Source: JBPOFY01 sp049889815
Lineage (GTDB): Bacteria; Verrucomicrobiota; Verrucomicrobiia; Opitutales; Coraliomargaritaceae
Direction of reading: 5' to 3'
Assembly (NCBI GenBank): GCA_049889815.1
Contig: JBMHCR010000006.1
Span: forward strand, 248,001-312,000
DNA length: 64,000 bases
In this document: positions 35,544 through 43,250 of the stretch, one piece after another
Layout of the letters: the number at the start of each line of letters is the position of its first letter
How positions within the stretch are numbered: position 1 is the first letter of the stretch
Position numbers and translations under genes: made by a program
The notes under the pieces: generated by a model
Told to the model about the DNA's origin: nothing
Seen by the model: only the letters and a program-made list of their open reading frames with translations
Database searches by the model: none

Positions 35544-35739
35544 CTTGCATTGGGCTATTGGTATCATGTTATTCGGGTAAACCTCTAACGTTATTTAAAT
35601 TTTATTCAATTAAACCGATGATGATCGCGGAAAATCCAACAGAACTGCCAACTGATTCGCATTAAAATGGGCAGCTATTCAGTCTGCATACTGAGTAAAT
35701 ACTTGCTTGTTAATCTGCCTGCAGTTTAACGATAAGCCT

Positions 35740-36285
35740 ATGCCGAAAAAAGCACTATGCGAAGTGAGGGAATCCTCGATACATCAACGTGGACTGTTCG
35801 CCAGTAGTGCGATTAAAGAGGGCACGGATATCATCCAATATGTAGGTGAAAAGATCTCCAAGGAAGAGTCGACCCGCCGCGCTTTGGAATGGGAGGAGCA
35901 AGCTCGTGAAACTGGAGAGGGCTTGGTTTATATTTTTGAGCTCGATGATGACTGGGATATTGATGGCCGTGAGGGCGATAATCCTGCGCGCTACATGAAT
36001 CACTCCTGCGATGGAAATTGTGAGGCGATCAATTACGAGGGTGAAATTTGGATCACGGCGCGTAAGGATATCAAAAAGGGCGAAGAGTTGGTCTACGACT
36101 ATGGCTATGATATGGAGCACTTTCTAGATCACCCATGCCTGTGTGGTTCCGATAATTGTATCGGCTATATCGTACGTGAGGATCAGCGTAATAAAGTTCG
36201 CAAGCTGCTCCGCGGAAAGAAAAAGGACGCTAAAAAAAAATCCGATAAAAAGAAGCATAAGAAAAACAAACAGAAGAAAAAATAG
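35740..36285 (+). CDS. SET-domain protein lysine methyltransferase with Lys-rich tail
   Basis: 181 aa from the ATG at 35740. SET motifs: RGLFASSAIKEGTDI, RYMNHSCDGNCEA (SAM and active-site pseudoknot), GEELVYDYGY with the catalytic Tyr, then a post-SET-like CLCGSDNCIG with Cys for zinc. The last 30 residues are almost all Lys (KKKDAKKKSDKKK and onward). SET enzymes methylate protein lysines using SAM. The substrate is unknown, and a DNA-binding role for the tail is an inference. Bacterial SET genes are patchily distributed. Confidence 0.88.
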   Translation: MPKKALCEVRESSIHQRGLFASSAIKEGTDIIQYVGEKISKEESTRRALEWEEQARETGEGLVYIFELDDDWDIDGREGDNPARYMNHSCDGNCEAINYEGEIWITARKDIKKGEELVYDYGYDMEHFLDHPCLCGSDNCIGYIVREDQRNKVRKLLRGKKKDAKKKSDKKKHKKNKQKKK

Positions 36286-36304
36286 TTTTTAAGTGTTTTT
36301 GAGA

Positions 36305-36523
36305 ATGAAAAGTTGCCCCATAGGCACCATTGTCCGTACCCTTGGGGCGAGTTCCGTTCTCCCCAATAATGTGGAACTATTGGCCACAGGAACCATCGAT
36401 ACGGTCGACTTCGACACAAAAGCAGTCGGAAGTGAAATTGGAGATATCCAAAAGCTCAATGGACAGAATCAGTCGCTACCGGACAACGTCGCTAACGCGC
36501 AGTCGCCAGAGTTCTATGTTTAG
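36305..36523 (+). CDS. Possible small protein or remnant, unrecognised
   Basis: A 72-codon frame with an ATG start between the SET gene and the exonuclease gene. It has no recognised domain. The second half (TGTIDTVDFDTKAVGSEIG) looks protein-like. Its stop codon (36521-36523) lies inside the 7-mer GTTTAGC proposed as a cassette junction. It may be a remnant of a preceding cassette or a chance frame. Confidence 0.22.
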   Translation: MKSCPIGTIVRTLGASSVLPNNVELLATGTIDTVDFDTKAVGSEIGDIQKLNGQNQSLPDNVANAQSPEFYV

Positions 36524-36531
36524 CAAAAGAA

Positions 36532-37104
36532 ATGTATCTATTCTTCGACACAGAGACTACTGGTTTACCCAAGAGGTATGATGCGTCAGTCAAAGACGTT
36601 GATAATTGGCCTCGGGTAATCCAGCTTGCGTGGGCTTGTTATGATTCGAACCGTTCACTCTTGAGTGATCGTGTCGATTTGATCAAGCCAGACGGATGGA
36701 CGATACCGAAAGAAAAGTTTTGGATTGAGAACGGTTTTAATCAGGAGGAATCGACTTCTAAAGGAATTCCCATCAAAGACGCGTTGTTTCCTTTTATAAA
36801 TAAGCTTGAAAGTTCTGAGTATTTAGTCGCCCACAATATGTCGTATGATCACCCAGTTTTGGGGGCAGAGTTTGTTAGACTGAACTTGCGAGCACAGAAC
36901 AAGACGATCAAAATCTGCACAAAAGAAGAGTCGACTGACTATTGCGAATTGCCGGGCAAATACGGATATAAGTGGCCGACTCTATCTGAGCTACACATTA
37001 AACTTTTTGGCACTGATTTTGAGGGCGGCCATGATGCATTGATTGACGTTAGAGCATGCGCCCGATGTTACTTCGAATTGGTAGATCGTGGTGTCATCGC
37101 ATAG
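36532..37104 (+). CDS. DnaQ-like 3'-5' exonuclease
   Basis: 190 aa, a DEDDh exonuclease domain alone: ExoI FFDTETTGLP, ExoII LVAHNMSYDHPVLGAE, ExoIII GGHDALIDVRACA, so all acidic residues and the catalytic His are present. It probably trims DNA or RNA; there is no polymerase fusion and the role is unknown. The sequence is more AT-rich than its neighbours. It sits between GTTTAGC (36518) and its exact complement GCTAAAC (37105), directly after its stop, which suggests an integron gene cassette. Confidence 0.88.
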   Translation: MYLFFDTETTGLPKRYDASVKDVDNWPRVIQLAWACYDSNRSLLSDRVDLIKPDGWTIPKEKFWIENGFNQEESTSKGIPIKDALFPFINKLESSEYLVAHNMSYDHPVLGAEFVRLNLRAQNKTIKICTKEESTDYCELPGKYGYKWPTLSELHIKLFGTDFEGGHDALIDVRACARCYFELVDRGVIA

Positions 37105-37171
37105 GCTAAACAAGTGGTCTTATACAACTCCGGCAGCTTCGCAGCCTCCGCCTATACACTCTACGTTCGCT
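37105..37171 (+). mobile_element. attC-like cassette recombination site
   Basis: Immediately after the exonuclease stop comes GCTAAAC (37105-37111), fitting the R'' box RYYYAAC at 6 of 7 positions. It is followed by AGTG, TATA and the small hairpin GGCAGCTTCGCAGCC, then TATA (37153-37156), CACT (37157-37160), CTAC and GTTCGCT (37165-37171) in the R' position. AGTG/CACT and TATA/TATA pair, giving an imperfect hairpin of about 67 nt. If the cassette circularises, the R' box becomes GTTTAGC from the upstream junction at 36518 and pairs perfectly with R''. No integrase gene is present. Confidence 0.5.
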
Positions 37172-37172
37172 G

Positions 37173-37718
37173 ATGAAACGAATCTTTAAAATCCTCAACA
37201 CACTCATACTGATCTGGGGCTATTTTTGCTTGCTCGCAGCTGGTTTGATTGCCGTCCAAATCGCTTGGACCTACATAAAATGGAGTGACCCTGACCAAAA
37301 CTTCGAAGTTAGTTCAAATGAAGCAGAAAAAGTTGTTCATCGGCTCCTGGGTTGGAGAGAAACAAAAGTTGAAAAGGTAATCTATAGCCACGAATCACCA
37401 CGCTCATTTACTGGTGATGGCGTCGATGTCTATTATGTCCAGCTTGACAGCATTCCTTCTCTCGATGATGGCCCTTATCATTGGGATCGAGGTGATTCAC
37501 TGAGCGCAATAGGGAAGCAGAGTATTGAATTTATGGATGGCTGGAAGGAAGCAAAGCATTTGGATGACTTTCACAGCCCCGATGGAGATCTAATGAATCC
37601 AGAAAATTATTTCTACTTCAGATCGGCTCGGTTTAATGGAGACCTTGTCAGCGACGCCACAGTCATAATGATCAACCCAAGCAAGAGGCTTTATTATTAC
37701 TTCTCAGGTAACACCTAA
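37173..37718 (+). CDS. Membrane-anchored protein of unknown function
   Basis: 181 aa with one N-terminal transmembrane helix (about 9-35) and a soluble C-terminal part rich in Asp, Ser and Tyr, with no known motif. The ATG lies two bases after the proposed attC R' box, the usual spacing for an integron cassette gene. AT-rich compared with nth and the DUF1552 gene. Probably a second cassette gene; its own downstream recombination site is not clear. Confidence 0.62.
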   Translation: MKRIFKILNTLILIWGYFCLLAAGLIAVQIAWTYIKWSDPDQNFEVSSNEAEKVVHRLLGWRETKVEKVIYSHESPRSFTGDGVDVYYVQLDSIPSLDDGPYHWDRGDSLSAIGKQSIEFMDGWKEAKHLDDFHSPDGDLMNPENYFYFRSARFNGDLVSDATVIMINPSKRLYYYFSGNT

Positions 37719-37889
37719 AACGAATAAGACCGAACCATCCAGCATACTCAATATCGTGCCGCAGGCATTTCTTGAGAAGTCTCGGCAATGTGAAATGGCA
37801 GTTTTATAGTTCAACAATAGCTGGTCCGCTGGTTTAGGTGTGAATCAAGCACTTGCGTTAAATCGAACGATGCTTTCCTCTTTGGATCA

Positions 37890-38543
37890 ATGACCAAGAC
37901 TGAACGCGCCGCCCACGTCCATAAACGCTTGGCCGAATTGTATCCGAATCCACCGGTGCCCTTGGATCATAAAGATCCTTACACCTTGTTGATCGCAGTG
38001 TTGCTTTCAGCCCAATGTACAGATGTGCGTGTGAATCAGATCACGCCGCTGCTCTTTGCGCGTGCGAATACGCCAGGTGAAATGATCAAGCTTTCCGTCG
38101 AAGAGATCAAGGAGATCATCCGTCCCTGTGGTCTCTCGCCGATGAAGTCCAAGGGGATTGCAGGTTTGTCGCGCATTCTTCTAGACGAGCACGATGGTGA
38201 AGTCCCTGCAGACATGCGGGCGCTCGAGGCCCTACCTGCGGTGGGGCACAAGACCGCGTCTGTTGTCATGTCGCAGGCATTTGGCGTGCCGGCATTTCCT
38301 GTGGATACACACATCCACCGCTTGGCCCAGCGCTGGGGTCTGACCTCTGGGAAAAATGTCGTGCAGACGGAGCGTGATTTGAAACGCTTGTTTCCAGAAT
38401 CGAGCTGGAACGATTTGCACCTGCAGATCATTTTCTACGGTCGCGAGCACTGCACCGCGCGTGGCTGCGATGGCACAGTCTGCGAACTGTGCACGACGCT
38501 CTACCCAAATCGTAAGCGACCCAAGCGCACTAAGAAATCCTGA
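37890..38543 (+). CDS. nth: Endonuclease III
   Basis: A DNA glycosylase/AP lyase for oxidised pyrimidines. 217 aa. The helix-hairpin-helix with catalytic Lys is LEALPAVGHKTASVV, and the catalytic Asp is in FPVDTHIHRLAQRWG. The C-terminal Cys cluster reads CTARGCDGTVCELC, spacing C-X4-C-X4-C-X2-C. This differs from the classical C-X6-C-X2-C-X5-C 4Fe-4S loop, and no later Cys exists. It ends with a basic tail. Confidence 0.94.
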   Translation: MTKTERAAHVHKRLAELYPNPPVPLDHKDPYTLLIAVLLSAQCTDVRVNQITPLLFARANTPGEMIKLSVEEIKEIIRPCGLSPMKSKGIAGLSRILLDEHDGEVPADMRALEALPAVGHKTASVVMSQAFGVPAFPVDTHIHRLAQRWGLTSGKNVVQTERDLKRLFPESSWNDLHLQIIFYGREHCTARGCDGTVCELCTTLYPNRKRPKRTKKS

Positions 38544-38574
38544 GCGTTACTAGCCTTAAAAAAGGGACTTACTG

Positions 38575-38844
38575 TTAGCCAATTCGCAAGAGGAGCCACT
38601 TTCTTTCGAGCTCGTGTCGAGAAGAACTCGTCTCCGAGAACAAACAGACATCGCTGAAGCTGGTGGTGGATACCGCGGTTTCTTTAGATGCCCTTGCGTT
38701 GAGTGCTTCAAGAAGCTCGGCTGAACTCTCTTTGCTAGTCTCTGTGGAGCTCGGATTTTTGGGCGCGGCACGTGCGAAGTAGCTCGACTCGATCCTTAAT
38801 CCAGCGATCTCGGTCTTCTCTGCGGTTGGTTCTTCGAGAACCAT
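38575..38844 (-). CDS. Possible small acidic/Ser-rich protein, unrecognised
   Basis: 89 codons from an ATG at 38844. The composition is Ser/Glu/Ala/Thr-rich, with no signal peptide or known motif. It is the only candidate gene in the 440-bp gap between nth and the DUF1552 gene, and an overlapping frame (38556-38771) competes with it. The rest of the gap shows no RNA gene or repeat. Confidence 0.33.
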   Translation of the reverse strand: MVLEEPTAEKTEIAGLRIESSYFARAAPKNPSSTETSKESSAELLEALNARASKETAVSTTSFSDVCLFSETSSSRHELERKWLLLRIG

Positions 38845-38984
38845 TGTTTAAAAGTCCGTTTGCACACTGCGGGTCTAAGGAAACTTGTGCATCCAGCATG
38901 GTTCAGTGATTTGCTGGACAAAGCGCATTTTTGGGCTAGGTTTTACGGGTCGGTTTTCCAGATTTCCGCTTACCAACGACCACC

Positions 38985-40292
38985 ATGAATTTACCCAGCC
39001 CACGAATCGATCGTCGCTCCTTCTTGCGAGGCGTAGGTGGCGCTATGATGGCGCTCCCACATCTGAACATTATGTCCTCTACGGCGCGTGCCGCCACGGG
39101 TGCGGCCGGTACGCCGAAACGCATGGTCTGCGTGGGCACCAATTTCGGCTTTGTCCCGAAGTATTTTTTCCCATCGACAGTCGGCCGCGACTACACGATG
39201 CCGCGATTGTTGGAGCCATTGGCGCACCTGCGCGATCAGTTTACGGTGTTCTCGAATCTGGATCATGGTTCAGAGGCGGTGGGTGGGCACCAGGGGGTGC
39301 ACGCCTTCCTTTCGGGCGTTCGCTCGGAAAATGCCAAGGGTATGCGCGAGGCAAATGTCACGGTCGACCAAAAGGCGGCCGAGCTGGTCGGCTCGGAAAC
39401 GCGTTATGCATCGATGCAGTTCACTACTGGCAGCATGTCGACGAACCTACTTTCCTGGACCAATACTGGGGTAGCGGTGCCGCCGATTCGTGACCTGCGT
39501 GCGCTGCATGCTTTACTCTTCCAGAATAATTCCGAGCAGGAGATCAGTGTGCTAAAGAAGGTGCACATGGAAAATCGCAGCATCCTCGATCTCGTGCAGA
39601 ACGACGCGAAGCACTTGGAGCGCCGCGTGGGCAAGGAAGACAAAGAAAAGCTGGATCAATACTTTACCTCGGTTCGCTCGGTGGAGCGTGAGTTGACGAA
39701 GTCTGCGGATTGGCTCGACCGCCCGAAGCCTAAGGTCAGCTACTCAATGCCGCGCGAAGCGAACGAAATGGATTTTAAGGATCGCATGCCGCTCTACTAC
39801 GATTTGATGGCTCTCGCGCTACAGACCGATTCGACACGGGTGATCACTTTTGAAATGTCGGACATCGGGCGCAATACTGGCGGTTTCGGTTTGTCTAAGG
39901 GCTATCATCAGCTCACGCACCACGGCAAGGTGCAGAGCTACATCGATGAGCTGATGATTATCGAGAGCTACATCATGGAGCAGTTTGCCGTCTTCCTCGA
40001 TAAGCTCGCAGAGATCAAAGAGCCGGATGGCAGCAGTCTGCTTGACAATACAATCACGTTGATGGGTAGCGGACTCGGTAATGCCAGCTCGCACTCCAAC
40101 AAGGATATTCCGCTGTTGCTCGCGGGTGGTGGATTCCGTCACGGGCAACACATGCGTTTCGAGAAGGACATGAGCCGGGGCGTCTACACGCCTGCGTCCA
40201 ATTTGTTCGTTTCCATGCTCCAGCAATTTGGTGCCAAGACCGACAAATTCAATTTGTCGACGGGGCGCCTCTCTGGTTTGGAGACTGCTTAA
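38985..40292 (+). CDS. DUF1552 protein with twin-arginine signal
   Basis: 435 aa. The N-terminus has DRRSFLRGVGGAMMALPHL, a textbook Tat signal with the RR pair at residues 10-11. The rest is the DUF1552 domain (CVGTNFGFVPKYFFP, NLDHGSEAVGGHQGVHAFLSG, MGSGLGNASSHSNKDIPLLLAGGG). This fold resembles the alkaline-phosphatase/sulfatase-like DUF1501 group, but function is unknown. It is followed 24 bp later by the DUF1592-type cytochrome-like protein. This pair is typical of Planctomycetes and Verrucomicrobia. TatC at 6 kb would be needed for its export. Confidence 0.92.
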   Translation: MNLPSPRIDRRSFLRGVGGAMMALPHLNIMSSTARAATGAAGTPKRMVCVGTNFGFVPKYFFPSTVGRDYTMPRLLEPLAHLRDQFTVFSNLDHGSEAVGGHQGVHAFLSGVRSENAKGMREANVTVDQKAAELVGSETRYASMQFTTGSMSTNLLSWTNTGVAVPPIRDLRALHALLFQNNSEQEISVLKKVHMENRSILDLVQNDAKHLERRVGKEDKEKLDQYFTSVRSVERELTKSADWLDRPKPKVSYSMPREANEMDFKDRMPLYYDLMALALQTDSTRVITFEMSDIGRNTGGFGLSKGYHQLTHHGKVQSYIDELMIIESYIMEQFAVFLDKLAEIKEPDGSSLLDNTITLMGSGLGNASSHSNKDIPLLLAGGGFRHGQHMRFEKDMSRGVYTPASNLFVSMLQQFGAKTDKFNLSTGRLSGLETA

Positions 40293-40316
40293 ACTTTGTC
40301 TTAAAAGCGCAACAGG

Positions 40317-43010
40317 ATGTCTAAGCCCTTTATCGCAACGGTTGTTATTTGCAGCGCCGTGATTGGCGGGGGCGTTTACTATCTCTACAAGGCAGGTGAG
40401 TTGACCTCTACGCAACCACAGCCAACGGAACAGCAAGTAAAGAAGCCGATTGTCACCGTTGAAGCCGTTGAGGAGGTGGCTCAGCTTCAGGAGGACCATC
40501 CTGAGGTGGTTGTCGACCCGGTTGAAACCGTCGCTGAGGCAGCCTTGCCGCATGGCCGTTTCCCAATTTCGCCTGAGTTTGTTCATTTTGTCGATCGCTA
40601 CTGCATGGAGTGTCATGATATCGACACACAGAAGGGAGATCGCCATTTCGAGATGGTGCTGGAAGACCCCAACGCTCCTGAAAATGCACTCATCGTAGAA
40701 GAAATCCTCGATCAATTGAATCTCGGTGAAATGCCGCCAATGAAGAAGAACGTCGAGCAGCCGTCTGACGAAGAAAAGATCGGGATGATCGCGGAGTTGA
40801 CCCGCTACTTAAATACGGTGCGCCAGTCCGAAGTTGCCGAGGCATCGGTTCTTCGCCGCCTGACTCGCTACGAATATAAATATACCATTCGTGATCTGCT
40901 CGGTGTCGACCCAGAGGCATCGGATGTGACGGATGGTTTTCCTTTAGACAACAACATCGAGGGCTTTTACAACGTGGGTGCGGCACAGGCACTCTCCGAT
41001 CAGCAGCTCGAGCAATACATGAAGGCTGCGCGGCACTATTTGGACCAGGCGCTTTTCTTTAATGAAAGCCGTCCACGAGTGGAGAAGTTTACCTTCAAGC
41101 CGAAGGATTTTGGCTTCCAAACTGAGGTGACGAGTGATGTTGCCTGGCGCACGATGCACAAGCGCGGGCAATTTATTGATATCGGTCACGGCACGCCAGT
41201 AGAACGCCTGCCCACCTATCCGAGGAATTTCACGGAGGGTGTGCCGATGCGAGGGCAGTATCGCATTGCGGTGACGGCGACGGCTATGGATCGAGAGCCA
41301 CGCTATGATCCGAAGCTGGTCAAGCGTGACACAAGCGTACCGCTCAAGATGGGTCTCTGGCATGTTCCGGATGCGAAGTATCTCTCAGGCTCGGCGTCTC
41401 AGGGGCGTGTTTTTTTGGAAGCGTTTGACCTCGCCGATAATACGCGCGGCGATGTTTATGAAGCCACGACTTGGATGCCCGAGGGCTCGATTCCGTTCGT
41501 TCACTGGATGAATGGCTACCGTAATACCAAGCAACTCGTAGACGCGGTGCGCAAGCGCTACCATCCAGAGACCGATGTGCTCACGCGGCAGGAGGTCGAC
41601 TACCTCAAAGCACAGGGAAAGAAAGTGCCCAAGGATGCGATGAAGCCACCTCGGAAGTATCTTTCTGAGGTGTATGAGGGTCCGCGTGTGCGCGTATTTG
41701 ATATGGAAATCGAGGGGCCCTTTTATGACGAGTGGCCACCTAAGAGCCACCAGATGATTGTGGGCGATGCGATCAGCCCGCGCATGGTGCGCATTCCTGA
41801 GATGATCGTTCGCTTCGCATCGAGGGCTTTCCGTCAAACAGTCACCCAAGCGGAGGTGCAGCACTACATTGATTTTATTGACAAGAAGATCGCCTACGGC
41901 GCCTCGCGTGAAGAGGCAATTAAACTGGGCTTGACTGCTATTCTGGTCTCGCCGCGTTTTCTTTACATGGAGGAAGGCAATCGTGAGGAGGGCGAATACC
42001 TTTCCCAATTCGAGCTCGCGAATCGCTTGTCCTATGCCTTCTGGTGCTCCATGCCGAGTGACGGCCTCTTCAAGTTGGCGGCAGCCGAAAAGTTGACCGA
42101 TCCGGATACCCTGAGTTGGGCCTTGGATCGTTTCCTCGACGACACGCGCTCGTCGGCCTTCATTGAGCACTTTGCGGATTCATGGCTGCGGCTGGATAAG
42201 GTTGGCTCGATGCCACCAGCGGTGCGCACGTATCGCGAGTATTACGATGATCGACTCGAGACCGCGATGCTGCGGGAAACGCACATGTTCTTTAATCATA
42301 TCGTCCGGGAAAATCGTCCGATTACTGACTTTCTTGACGCTAATTATTCTTTCGTAAATGGCCCCCTTGCACGCCACTACGGGGTCGAGGGCGTCGTCGG
42401 TGAAGAGTTTCAACGCGTGAAACTGCCTGAGCAGAGTTACCGCTATGGTCTGCTCGGGCATGCCAGTATTTTGACGGCAACGGCGAACGGTATCGAAACC
42501 TCACCCGTTACCCGCGGCGTTTGGATATTGGAGAACATCCTCGGCACGCCACCGCCGCCACCACCGCCGGATGTTCCGCCGATTGAGCCGGACGTTCGTG
42601 GTGCGGTAACAATTCGCCAGCAGCTTTCACGTCACCGCGATGTGCCAGCGTGCAATAACTGCCACGAAAAAATCGATCCGTGGGGCTTTACGATGGAGAA
42701 TTTCGATCCGATTGGCGGCTATCGCAGTCGTTATAAGAATGGCAATATGGGCGTCGACTCTACGGCGACTTTGCCGGATGGTACACGTGTGCATGGTCCT
42801 GACCAGCTCAGTGAAATCCTTGTTGAACGTAAGCGCACGGTAGCGAAAAATCTCGCTCGCAAACTATTGATTTACTCGACAGGGCGTGAGCTCACTTATC
42901 GAGATGAGCCCGAGCTCGAAGCTATCGTCAAAGAGACTGAAGCTAAGGGTTACGGTATGCGCGATCTCTTGCACGCAGTGGTGCGGAGCGAGATCTTTCG
43001 TAGACGTTGA
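40317..43010 (+). CDS. DUF1587/DUF1592/DUF1588/DUF1585 protein with cytochrome-like CxxCH motifs
   Basis: 897 aa. One N-terminal membrane segment (about 7-25), then a c-type heme motif YCMECHD near 97. DUF1587 (LRRLTRYEYKYTIRDLLGVDP), a central beta-rich DUF1595-like part, and DUF1592 (ELANRLSYAFWCSMPSD) follow. DUF1588 has TRGVWILENILGTPPPPPPP and a second heme-type CNNCHEKIDPWG; DUF1585 closes the protein (LLIYSTGRELTYRDEPEL). It presumably works in the periplasm with the DUF1552 partner as a redox or degradation system; this is an inference from co-occurrence. Short Pro run at about 742-748. Confidence 0.9.
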   Translation: MSKPFIATVVICSAVIGGGVYYLYKAGELTSTQPQPTEQQVKKPIVTVEAVEEVAQLQEDHPEVVVDPVETVAEAALPHGRFPISPEFVHFVDRYCMECHDIDTQKGDRHFEMVLEDPNAPENALIVEEILDQLNLGEMPPMKKNVEQPSDEEKIGMIAELTRYLNTVRQSEVAEASVLRRLTRYEYKYTIRDLLGVDPEASDVTDGFPLDNNIEGFYNVGAAQALSDQQLEQYMKAARHYLDQALFFNESRPRVEKFTFKPKDFGFQTEVTSDVAWRTMHKRGQFIDIGHGTPVERLPTYPRNFTEGVPMRGQYRIAVTATAMDREPRYDPKLVKRDTSVPLKMGLWHVPDAKYLSGSASQGRVFLEAFDLADNTRGDVYEATTWMPEGSIPFVHWMNGYRNTKQLVDAVRKRYHPETDVLTRQEVDYLKAQGKKVPKDAMKPPRKYLSEVYEGPRVRVFDMEIEGPFYDEWPPKSHQMIVGDAISPRMVRIPEMIVRFASRAFRQTVTQAEVQHYIDFIDKKIAYGASREEAIKLGLTAILVSPRFLYMEEGNREEGEYLSQFELANRLSYAFWCSMPSDGLFKLAAAEKLTDPDTLSWALDRFLDDTRSSAFIEHFADSWLRLDKVGSMPPAVRTYREYYDDRLETAMLRETHMFFNHIVRENRPITDFLDANYSFVNGPLARHYGVEGVVGEEFQRVKLPEQSYRYGLLGHASILTATANGIETSPVTRGVWILENILGTPPPPPPPDVPPIEPDVRGAVTIRQQLSRHRDVPACNNCHEKIDPWGFTMENFDPIGGYRSRYKNGNMGVDSTATLPDGTRVHGPDQLSEILVERKRTVAKNLARKLLIYSTGRELTYRDEPELEAIVKETEAKGYGMRDLLHAVVRSEIFRRR

Positions 43011-43072
43011 CTACTTGGGTGTGATGTGTTTTGGGTGTGGCACGGGCTACACTTATTGTAGTACCAATTTGG

Positions 43073-43195
43073 TTTAGGTAGGGGCGTCTCGCCGAGAGGA
43101 CCGTTCGCCTGAGGCGTTCAGATAACCGTCGAGCCCAATACCCTATACAAACCGGATCGCGCGCCCGTCGCCTCGGCGAAGTGACCCTACCTAAA
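43073..43195. repeat. Palindromic intergenic element (MITE- or REP-like)
   Basis: A 123-bp element with 24-bp imperfect inverted ends (43073-43096 and 43172-43195): TTTAGGTAGGGGCG...CGCCGAG against CTCGGCGA...GACCCTACCTAAA. Inside is a second palindrome, CGCCTGAGGCG. The ends share GTAGGGGCG and GACCCTAC, including the same G/A mismatch, with the small palindrome at 33930. It lies between the DUF1592 gene and the amidase gene. No coding capacity. Confidence 0.65.
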
Positions 43196-43250
43196 ATGCG
43201 CTCGATGGATGCCTTCGGCGTGGACATTCAGCGGTGGCTTGGTTTGGTTG

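Noticed and set aside
39819..40715. 298-codon minus-strand frame antisense to the DUF1552/DUF1592 genes
   Set aside because: It runs across two well-supported genes and their gap; a codon-bias shadow with no signal or domain.
41385..42170. 261-codon minus-strand frame antisense to the DUF1592 gene
   Set aside because: Shadow of a strongly supported gene; no domain.
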